Below are positions 55,064-61,501 of a stretch of DNA of 61,501 nucleotides, piece after piece; the first letter of the stretch is position 1, and every line of letters starts with the position of its first letter. The notes beneath the pieces are model-generated. The model saw nothing but the letters and a program-made list of their open reading frames with translations, was not told where the DNA came from and did no database searches. The position numbers and the translations under genes were made by a program. This DNA comes from a virus, in IMG/VR virus record IMGVR_UViG_3300028007_000002, positions 1-61,501 of that record; one strand, given 5' to 3'.

Positions 55064-56001
55064 TGCCTAACCGCATTCTCTTCGAACGCATCTGCACATC
55101 GGACACGATCGACCAGCTCTCGGCCGAGGAGGAGCGCTTCTTCTACCGTCTGATGGTCCAAGTGGACGACTACGGTCGCTTCGACGCACGGCCGGCGGTG
55201 TTGCGGGCGCGGTGCTTCCCTCTGCAACTCGATAAAGTTCGCGACGAGGACATCAGTCGCTGGCTGGGCCGGCTCGTCGAAGTCGATCTCGTGCGGCTGT
55301 ACACCTTCGACAACCAGCCGTTCCTCTTCATCGTGAAGTGGGAAAAGCACCAGCGGATGCGTGCGAAAACCAGCAGATTCCCGGATCCGCCGGAATGTGC
55401 GGACATGTGCGCGCCGATGACCGCCGACGGCGGCGAAATGCCCCCGTATTCGTATTCGAGGAGGAGGAGGCGAGAGTCAGAAACGAATGCGGATGCGGAT
55501 CTCGATATGCGAGGAGGCGGAGGCGAGAACTCATTGACCGACGCTGAATCCGACGATGACGTGGCGTCGCCGCCGTCTGCCGTCGAAAGCGCGCCGGTGC
55601 CCGACGCGACGAAGCCCCCTCCTCCCAGCGAGAGCGAGAGATCGCTGCTGCTTTTGCTGAAGGGCGTGCCGAACTATCCCTTCGACCCCTGGCAGGACCT
55701 GGCGCATATCCGGTCGCTGGCGGCTGATTTCCCGACGATCGACGTGGGGCACGTGCTCAAATCGTGGATTGCGTCGAAAACGACCAAGCCCTTGAAAGCG
55801 CGCGACTCCCCGCGATCGCAGCACCGCAACTGGTGCGCGGTCGAAGCCAATGGCAATGCCGAACGGAGCAATCGCAATGGACACTCAGCCGGATTTTCAC
55901 GCTCTCAGCAGCGTCATAGCGTCCCCACTCACGACGAATACGCAGCGCAGGCCGCCGAACTGGCTGCACTCCGTGCCGGACGAGCCGGCCCCGGAACCTG
56001 A
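55063..56001 (+). CDS. Phage replication initiation protein
   Basis: A 312-residue protein. The N-terminal 110 residues (PNRILFERICTSDTIDQLSA, EERFFYRLMVQVDDYGRFDA, LRARCFPLQL) form the same winged-helix-type domain as in the upstream gene. A long disordered region follows, then a C-terminal helical part (DPWQDLAHIRSLAADFPTID; VLKSWIASKTTK) resembling DnaD-type domains. It likely recruits the helicase loader encoded next. The last 125 bases overlap that gene. Confidence 0.75.
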   Translation: MPNRILFERICTSDTIDQLSAEEERFFYRLMVQVDDYGRFDARPAVLRARCFPLQLDKVRDEDISRWLGRLVEVDLVRLYTFDNQPFLFIVKWEKHQRMRAKTSRFPDPPECADMCAPMTADGGEMPPYSYSRRRRRESETNADADLDMRGGGGENSLTDAESDDDVASPPSAVESAPVPDATKPPPPSESERSLLLLLKGVPNYPFDPWQDLAHIRSLAADFPTIDVGHVLKSWIASKTTKPLKARDSPRSQHRNWCAVEANGNAERSNRNGHSAGFSRSQQRHSVPTHDEYAAQAAELAALRAGRAGPGT

Positions 56002-56755
56002 GCCGGCGTGTGCGTCCTGCCGAGGGTACGGCTTCGTCCGTCGTGCGGTGCCGATCAGCGATCCGGATTTTGGCCGGGCGATCCCGTGCCATTGCCGGTT
56101 GGTCGATGTCGAGCAGCGCCGGCAAGAGCATTATGTGCAAGCCGGACTCTCCTTGCTCCCCCGGGCGGCGTCCGGCCAGACGTTCGATCGGTTTCGGCTG
56201 ACCGGCTTCGGGCGAGAGCTCGCCACCGAGGCCTACGAGACCGCGCGGGCCTGGGCGGAACGCGAGGACGACGATGACGCTGTGCCGCCGCTGCTCTTCA
56301 TCTACGGGACGACTGGCAACGGCAAGACGCATCTGTCGTACGCCGCGGCGCATCGGTTGATCGAGCGGGGCAAGCTCGTCGTTTGGCAGAACCTGCCGGC
56401 GATGCTCGATCGCTTCCGCAATTGCTTTGATGCCCGTCTGGCCTGGGAGCGGGACGGCGGACTGCGGCCACCCCTTTTCGCCGAGGAGTTCGCCAACGTG
56501 CTGGAGGCGGACTACCTGATCCTCGACGATCTCGGGGCCCAGGTTTTTTCCGAGTGGGCGGCCGAAAAGCTCTACCTGCTGGTGGATGATCGGTATCGCC
56601 AGCACAAGCCCCTCTTTGTGACCTGCAACAGCCTGTTCAACCAGATCCCGGATCGGCTGGCCAGTCGGTTCAAGGCATCCGACGTGTGTCGGCTGATTTG
56701 GAACCAGGCAACCGACTGCCGGCCGTATGTGACCCAACTCCAGACCCAGGATTGA
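55877..56755 (+). CDS. DnaC-like helicase loader ATPase
   Basis: A 292-residue AAA+ protein. N-terminal zinc motif CASCRGYGFVRR with CHCRLVD; Walker A FIYGTTGNGKTHLSYAAAHR near residue 150; Walker B YLILDDLGAQVFSEWAAEKL; sensor 1 PLFVTCNSLF; LASRFKASDVCRLI. It loads the replicative helicase, here presumably the host's, since no DnaB-like gene is in the window. The ATG at 55877 has CGGAG nine bases upstream. Confidence 0.9.
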   Translation: MDTQPDFHALSSVIASPLTTNTQRRPPNWLHSVPDEPAPEPEPACASCRGYGFVRRAVPISDPDFGRAIPCHCRLVDVEQRRQEHYVQAGLSLLPRAASGQTFDRFRLTGFGRELATEAYETARAWAEREDDDDAVPPLLFIYGTTGNGKTHLSYAAAHRLIERGKLVVWQNLPAMLDRFRNCFDARLAWERDGGLRPPLFAEEFANVLEADYLILDDLGAQVFSEWAAEKLYLLVDDRYRQHKPLFVTCNSLFNQIPDRLASRFKASDVCRLIWNQATDCRPYVTQLQTQD

Positions 56756-56780
56756 TCGCCAACTCCACAAGGAGAGTGAA

Positions 56781-57212
56781 ATGGTAGTCGAGTTCAGTAC
56801 CCGCTTTGATCAGTGGTCCACGAAGCCCAACAAGGATCTGCTCACGCCGACCGTCAAGGTCGTTTTCGAGATGGCCGCCACTCCCGAGCTGATGGGCCAG
56901 CTCGTTCAGGTCTTCGGCCAGCAGGTCCGGGTACGGTTGGAGTCGGCGCAGTCCAGCTTGGATGACTACCTGGCCAAGCAGGAGCCGGTCACCGAGCCGG
57001 AGGAAACCGAGGCCAGCTACCCCTTCACCGTAGACGTGGATGGGAACGTGATCGACGGCGAGCATCGGTTGCTGCCCGCCCTGGCCGGACCGGAGGACGA
57101 TGGCGTGTCGGCCGGAACCCGCGAGCGGCGACGCCAGCGCACGGTCGCCCAGGCCGACTCGATTCCCGGCGAGCTCGTGGCCGCCGGCGCCGAGTGGAAG
57201 TCGGCCAACTGA
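56781..57212 (+). CDS. Early phage protein, unknown function
   Basis: A 143-residue protein with AAGGAGAG before the ATG. Helical N-terminal half (PELMGQLVQVFGQQVRVRLE), acidic linker, a strand segment (YPFTVDVDGNVIDGE). No family recognised. Confidence 0.5.
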   Translation: MVVEFSTRFDQWSTKPNKDLLTPTVKVVFEMAATPELMGQLVQVFGQQVRVRLESAQSSLDDYLAKQEPVTEPEETEASYPFTVDVDGNVIDGEHRLLPALAGPEDDGVSAGTRERRRQRTVAQADSIPGELVAAGAEWKSAN

Positions 57213-57294
57213 CTCTCGACGCGACTGCCTAGACGGAGCGGCTGACCAGAGCTCGTACCTCTGGCCAGCCTGCATCACAACCCGAGGAGACAGG

Positions 57295-57351
57295 ATGCAA
57301 GTCCAGATTACCCGATCCGAGGCGACCTCGCGCGAGCACCCGACATGGTGA
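57295..57351 (+). CDS. Possible 18-residue leader peptide
   Basis: An ATG with a strong GAGGAGA site five bases before it opens an 18-codon frame that ends (ACATGGTGA) across the start codon of the following gene. The following gene has no clear ribosome binding site of its own, so the short frame may couple its translation. Confidence 0.4.
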   Translation: MQVQITRSEATSREHPTW

Positions 57352-59624
57352 GCAATCGCCTTGACGATACCTACCGCGCCTTTCTGGCCAGAAAACGCGT
57401 CCAGGCTCAACCCGTCGGATTCACGGTGGATCGCAGCGCATTGAATCCAGCCCTATTCGACTGGCAGCGGGATATCGTGGAGTGGGCGATTCGACGTGGC
57501 CGGGCTGCTCTGTTTCTCGATTGCGGTCTCGGCAAAACGCTGATCCAACTTGAGTGGGCGCGGCACATCGTGGCTCAGGTCGATCGGCCGGCGCTGATAT
57601 TGGCGCCGTTGGCCGTGGCCCAGCAGACCGCTCGTGAGGGTGACAAGTTCGGCATTCAGGTCACGGTTTGCCGGACACAGGCCGACATTCGGCACGGCAT
57701 CAATATCGCCAACTACGAAATGCTCCAGCATTTCGACCCGTCCGGATTCGGAGCGTTGGTTTTAGATGAATCATCGATCCTGAAATCTTACGACGGGCCA
57801 ACTCGTAAGGCGATCACGGAGTTTGGCCGGTCGATTCCGTTCCGACTTGCCTGCACGGCCACGCCCGCGCCGAACGACTTGATGGAACTGAGCAATCACG
57901 CCGAGTTCCTCGACATCATGACCGGCAAGGAAATGATGGCCCTGTTTTTCACTCAGGACGGGAACTCCACTCACCAGTGGCGACTCAAGGGCCATGCTCG
58001 GCAGGACTTCTGGCGGTGGATGGCATCATGGTCGGTTGCCATGCGCAAGCCATCGGATATCGGCTATCCGGACGCCGATTTCATTCTGCCACCGCTCCAC
58101 ATGCATCAGGTGACGGTGGGCGTCAGTCAGCCGACGGCAACGCTTTTCCCAGTCGAGGCACTGACGCTTCAAGAGCGACAGCAGGCCCGGCGCGAAAGCA
58201 TCAGCGATCGCGTGGCAGCGACAGCGAACCTCATCAACAACTCGCCTGAGCAATGGCTGGTCTGGTGCAACCTGAACGCGGAATCCGAGGCGTTGGCAAA
58301 GGCGATTCTCGGTGCGGTGGAGGTGACCGGCTCTGACACGATTGCCCACAAAGAGCAGGCGTTGCTTGATTTCGTATCCGGGCGGGCACGCGTGCTGGTG
58401 AGCAAGAGCACGATCTTTGGGTTTGGCCTGAATCTCCAGAACTGCGCCAATGTGGCGTTCGTTGGCCTCTCCGATTCCTACGAGCAACTCTATCAGGCGA
58501 TCCGGCGCTGCTGGCGATTTGGGCAGACCCGGCCGGTCAACGTGTACCTGATTACCGCTGAGACGGAGGGTGCGGTTGTGAAGAATATCGCGCGAAAAGA
58601 GCGACAATCTGCCGAGATGTTTGACCAGATTACGGCCAATATGGCGGGGCTTCAACTCTCCTCGGCCGAACGGTCGGAGATGGCCTACGAGGAATCAGTC
58701 GCCTACGGAAAAGGGTGGACTCTCTATCTCGGCGACAGCGTCCAACAGTTGTCCAATGTGGCGAGTGAGACAGTTGGATTGTCTGTGTTCTCGCCGCCCT
58801 TTCCCGGCATGTACGCCTACACGAATTCTCCACATGACATGGGCAATGTGCGCGGGATTGAGGAATTGATCGAGCAGTACAGCTACCTGATCCCGGAACT
58901 GCTCCGCGTGACCATGCCCGGCCGGTCGGCTTGTGTCCACCTGACACAGGCAGTCGCGTTCAAAGGCACTGACGGCTATATCGGCCTCAAGGATTTTCGC
59001 GGTGCCGTGATTCGGGCGATGGAGGCCGGCGGCTGGATTTATTACGGCGAGGTCTGCATCGACAAAAACCCGCAGGTGAAGGCGATTCGAACGAAAGACC
59101 GCGGCCTGTTGTTCAAAACGCTGGCTAATGATTCCAGTCACATGCACATGGCACTGGCTGATTACCTGCTGCAATTCCGCAAGCCGGGCGATAATCCGCA
59201 GCCAATCCGGGCCGGGATCAGCACGAAATATCAAAACGAGTCCGGCTGGATTACCGCCGATGAATGGATCGAATGGGCGGCTCCGGTCTGGTATCGGGCC
59301 GATGCCGGCATTCCGGGTGGAATCCGGGAAACTGACGTGCTCAACGTGGTGCAGGCCCGTGAAACGGATGACGAACGCCACCTCTGCCCGCTGCAACTAG
59401 GCGTGATTGAGCGGGCGATCAAACTCTGGAGCAATCCGGGCGATTTAGTTCTTGATCCCTTTGCGGGCATCGGCTCAACCGGCTTTGAGGCTCTGAAGCA
59501 CGGCCGACGGTTTGTCGGGTGTGAACTAAAACCGTCGTACTTCCGGTCAGCTTGCATCAACCTCGACCGGGCAGTGTTTGAGCGCAATCAGCCAACCCTC
59601 TTTGACGTGGCGGCGGGATCATGA
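57345..59624 (+). CDS. SNF2-like helicase fused to DNA methyltransferase
   Basis: A 759-residue two-part protein. Residues 35-440: SF2/SNF2-type helicase with FLDCGLGKTLIQLEWARHIV (Walker A), LVLDESSIL (motif II, DESS), LACTATPAPND (motif III) and YQAIRRCWRFGQTRPVNVYL (motif VI). Residues 450-755: N6/N4 methyltransferase with LYLGDS, VFSPPFPGMY (motif IV, SPPF) and LVLDPFAGIGSTGFEALKHG (motif I). The order IV before I is class beta. The fusion would couple DNA translocation with modification; it may protect phage DNA or act in replication. No nuclease domain is visible. Confidence 0.88.
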   Translation: MVSNRLDDTYRAFLARKRVQAQPVGFTVDRSALNPALFDWQRDIVEWAIRRGRAALFLDCGLGKTLIQLEWARHIVAQVDRPALILAPLAVAQQTAREGDKFGIQVTVCRTQADIRHGINIANYEMLQHFDPSGFGALVLDESSILKSYDGPTRKAITEFGRSIPFRLACTATPAPNDLMELSNHAEFLDIMTGKEMMALFFTQDGNSTHQWRLKGHARQDFWRWMASWSVAMRKPSDIGYPDADFILPPLHMHQVTVGVSQPTATLFPVEALTLQERQQARRESISDRVAATANLINNSPEQWLVWCNLNAESEALAKAILGAVEVTGSDTIAHKEQALLDFVSGRARVLVSKSTIFGFGLNLQNCANVAFVGLSDSYEQLYQAIRRCWRFGQTRPVNVYLITAETEGAVVKNIARKERQSAEMFDQITANMAGLQLSSAERSEMAYEESVAYGKGWTLYLGDSVQQLSNVASETVGLSVFSPPFPGMYAYTNSPHDMGNVRGIEELIEQYSYLIPELLRVTMPGRSACVHLTQAVAFKGTDGYIGLKDFRGAVIRAMEAGGWIYYGEVCIDKNPQVKAIRTKDRGLLFKTLANDSSHMHMALADYLLQFRKPGDNPQPIRAGISTKYQNESGWITADEWIEWAAPVWYRADAGIPGGIRETDVLNVVQARETDDERHLCPLQLGVIERAIKLWSNPGDLVLDPFAGIGSTGFEALKHGRRFVGCELKPSYFRSACINLDRAVFERNQPTLFDVAAGS

Positions 59625-60013
59625 ACGTCGCCCTGCCGCATCCCAACCTGAAATTGCGCCTTTGGACCGTCCCGCTCTGCCCGTCGTGGAACGACCGCTA
59701 TCACCTCGGCGGCCAACGCCCGGTGATCAAACAGGCGGTCCGCGACTGGGAGGAGGATGCCTACGCCCGCCTGATTGAGCAAGGGTGGGAGACGCCGGCG
59801 TTCACATTGTGGGTGCTTCTGGCCAAAGCGTACATGCCCGTCAGCCGCGATCTGGACAAGGTGATCCCGACGCTGGCCGATCTGCTCAAACGGCCGCAAC
59901 TGGTCGGGAGTGACGATCGCTACCTGATGGACGTGATGGCCGAGAAGTTCCCGACGCGGGACAGGACGCTTCACCGGATCGAGTTCGGCCTCACGGAGTA
60001 CGTGAGCGGATGA
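59621..60013 (+). CDS. RusA-family Holliday junction resolvase
   Basis: A 130-residue protein. The RusA pattern is visible in SRDLDKVIPTLADLLK and LVGSDDRYLMDVMAEK, which hold the conserved acidic residues and the Lys of the active site (DxDK.. DD..). The N-terminal PSWNDRYHL corresponds to the PxxN.R element. It cuts recombination and replication junctions before packaging. ATGA overlap with the helicase-methyltransferase. Confidence 0.82.
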   Translation: MNVALPHPNLKLRLWTVPLCPSWNDRYHLGGQRPVIKQAVRDWEEDAYARLIEQGWETPAFTLWVLLAKAYMPVSRDLDKVIPTLADLLKRPQLVGSDDRYLMDVMAEKFPTRDRTLHRIEFGLTEYVSG

Positions 60014-60390
60014 ACGAGTACGAGGATTACCTCAACGGCCGCATCACGGCCCTCCGAATCACCCTGACCGCACTGGCCCACCACGGCAACGACCTCGCCG
60101 CTCGGGCGCTGCTGGAAGACGACGTGAAACAAATCCGTCGTTCCGAGGGTCAGCGTGGCGCGATTTGGCTGAACCCGGCTCGTCCGGCCCGCCGGAGTCC
60201 CGCGCCAACCGGATCGGGCGGCCGGGTGAAACAAGCGCGGCTGGATCTCGGGATTCCGCGATCCACCGCCGCGCGGCTGCTGGGCTGCTCACCGAACCTG
60301 CTGACCAAAATCGAGGAGGGTCTTCGGGCGATTCCGCTGGCCCGGCAGGACGATTTCCGCCGGGTGTTCGGCGCGGAGGTGGCGCCATGA
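60010..60390 (+). CDS. Xre-type helix-turn-helix protein
   Basis: A 126-residue protein in an ATGA overlap. The C-terminal 60 residues have a helix-turn-helix (QARLDLGIPRSTAARLLGCS, NLLTKIEEGLRAIPL) like plasmid and phage Xre proteins. The N-terminal part is helical. Possibly regulates late genes. Confidence 0.65.
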   Translation: MNEYEDYLNGRITALRITLTALAHHGNDLAARALLEDDVKQIRRSEGQRGAIWLNPARPARRSPAPTGSGGRVKQARLDLGIPRSTAARLLGCSPNLLTKIEEGLRAIPLARQDDFRRVFGAEVAP

Positions 60391-60584
60391 TCGCCTACAG
60401 CGCAGTCCAGCCCTACGACTGCCTGACGCTGTCCGAGGACAGGCCGAACCTTCGCTGCCCGTGTGGCGGCGTGCAGACCGCGACGGGCTGGGACTGGAAT
60501 CCCTACCGGGTGCGCGCCTGCCACGACTGCCGGCGGGAGCACGTGCCAGATCAGCCGGCGCGGCGTTGGACGGAGGCGGTGTGA
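60387..60584 (+). CDS. Small zinc-binding-type protein
   Basis: A 65-residue protein with CPCGG and CHDCRREH, two Cys/His pairs 22 residues apart: a likely zinc ribbon. Coupled on both sides (ATGA and GTGA overlaps) to the regulator and methyltransferase genes. Confidence 0.55.
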   Translation: MIAYSAVQPYDCLTLSEDRPNLRCPCGGVQTATGWDWNPYRVRACHDCRREHVPDQPARRWTEAV

Positions 60585-61501
60585 TTAATGGTCTGGCTCT
60601 TTGTGCCGGGGCTGGCGGACTCGAGCTCGGACTCGGGCTTGCCATCCCTGCCTATCGAACTGTCTGTTACGTTGAGAGGGAAACCTATGCGGCGGCGGTA
60701 CTTACTGCGCGCATGGCTGAAGGGTGGCTTCATCCGGCGCCTATCTGGGATGACGTTGCCGCCTTCGACGGCCGACCGTGGTGTGGCGTCGTGGATATCG
60801 TCTCTGCGGGATTCCCGTGTCAGCCGTGGAGCGGTGCCGGTCAGCGGAGAGGAACAACCGACGACCGCTGGATCTGGCCCGACACCGTCCGTGTTATTCG
60901 CGAGGTGGGACCGACAATCGTCTTCTTGGAGAACGTGCCAGGTCTCCTTCGAGGAGGCTTGGAATACGTACTCGGGGACCTGGCCTCGCTCGGGTTTGAT
61001 GCGGAATGGGATGTGTTTTCAGCGGCTGGGGTCGGCGCGCCGCACCGTCGGGAGCGGCTTTTCATCCTGGCCCACGCCAGGGGCAGAAGATTCGGAGAGT
61101 GCAGGCAACCATCCGGGAGCGACGGACAGTCTGCCCGGGGTGATTCGGGACTGGTGGGCCACACCCACGGCGACGGCGCCGAACGACGGCGAGACGCCGG
61201 AGACGTTCTTTGCTCGGGCGGATGCCTTGAAAGCGAGGCACGGCAACGGGAACGGAGCTGGGATTCCGTTGGCGGTGCAGGTGAAAGCGTGGTCAACACC
61301 ACGGGCATCGGACGGCACGAGCTCGTCCAGCAGCCAGCACGGGCAAGGTGGTCTCGATCTGCGGACGCAGATCAAGACGTGGCAGACGCCACGCGCCCTG
61401 GAATCGGGAGGCTATCAAAGGTCCCGCGGCACCACAGTACTGACGCTGGATGGGCAGGCGCGTGGCCTATCCTCTTTCCGCCCAGACCCAACGATAGCGC
61501 C
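60581..61501 (+). CDS. C5-cytosine DNA methyltransferase, 3' end outside the window
   Basis: 307 codons open to the window end, GTG start overlapping the previous stop. Motif I ALCAGAGGLELGLGLAIPA; motif IV SAGFPCQPWSGAGQRRG with the catalytic Cys of PCQ; motif VI FLENVPGLL; motif VIII GAPHRRERLFILAHA. The target-recognition region and motifs IX-X lie beyond the end. It probably protects phage DNA from host restriction. It is the third methyltransferase of this genome. Confidence 0.88.
   Translation, partial: MINGLALCAGAGGLELGLGLAIPAYRTVCYVERETYAAAVLTARMAEGWLHPAPIWDDVAAFDGRPWCGVVDIVSAGFPCQPWSGAGQRRGTTDDRWIWPDTVRVIREVGPTIVFLENVPGLLRGGLEYVLGDLASLGFDAEWDVFSAAGVGAPHRRERLFILAHARGRRFGECRQPSGSDGQSARGDSGLVGHTHGDGAERRRDAGDVLCSGGCLESEARQRERSWDSVGGAGESVVNTTGIGRHELVQQPARARWSRSADADQDVADATRPGIGRLSKVPRHHSTDAGWAGAWPILFPPRPNDSA

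Noticed and set aside
60841-61375. Minus-strand frames at the window end
   Set aside because: They lie opposite the C5 methyltransferase frame, which shows motifs I, IV, VI and VIII and runs off the window.

Overview
The window reads as most of the genome of a temperate, siphovirus-like phage (or an integrated prophage) of a high-GC bacterium. The evidence is a complete morphogenesis module (small and large terminase, portal, SPP1 gp7/Mu gpF-type head protein, scaffold, HK97-like capsid, head-tail connectors, tail tube, frameshifted chaperone, 1,030-residue tape measure, tip proteins, large fibre, endolysin), two site-specific recombinases, an ImmA/Xre-type immunity region with a divergent promoter, and a replication/recombination module. 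The host cannot be fixed from the sequence; the Cas6/Cas6e and secreted zinc-ribbon proteins would fit a Chloroflexota-like or actinobacterial host, but this is only a guess. Genes are tightly packed with ATGA, GTGA or TGATG overlaps. No convincing tRNA, rRNA, insertion sequence or CRISPR array was found.

Layout. 0-3.5 kb: small early or accessory genes, an HNH homing endonuclease and an orphan DnaA domain IV protein. 3.5-32 kb (+): tyrosine recombinase followed directly by the structural and lysis genes. The head protein carries an intein, and a Vsr-like endonuclease gene lies antisense inside it. 32-37.6 kb (+): an accessory block with its own sigma70-type promoters, a ribbon-helix-helix regulator, many small zinc-binding proteins and an exceptional density of perfect DNA hairpins. 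37.6-44.1 kb (-): nine translationally coupled genes forming a type IV-B-like CRISPR-Cas operon (csf1, cas11, csf2, csf3) continued by a glycosyltransferase, a CysH-like enzyme, a DNA methyltransferase, a Cas6 and a Cas6e. 44.1-49.1 kb (-): large serine recombinase, secreted nuclease, membrane protein, ImmA-like protein and Xre repressor. 49.1-61.5 kb (+): Cro-like regulator, single-strand annealing protein, DinG-like helicase, replication proteins, helicase loader, helicase-methyltransferase fusion, RusA resolvase and a C5 cytosine methyltransferase cut by the window end.

The parts most likely to be new are: (1) the type IV CRISPR operon, which adds two different Cas6 families and three modification-type enzymes but has no array, cas1/cas2 or nuclease; (2) the intein whose linker encodes a homing endonuclease on the opposite strand, so that one stretch of DNA appears to encode conserved motifs on both strands; (3) the hairpin-packed accessory genes and a 350-base structured non-coding region; and (4) two families of intergenic repeats that mark phage gene blocks.
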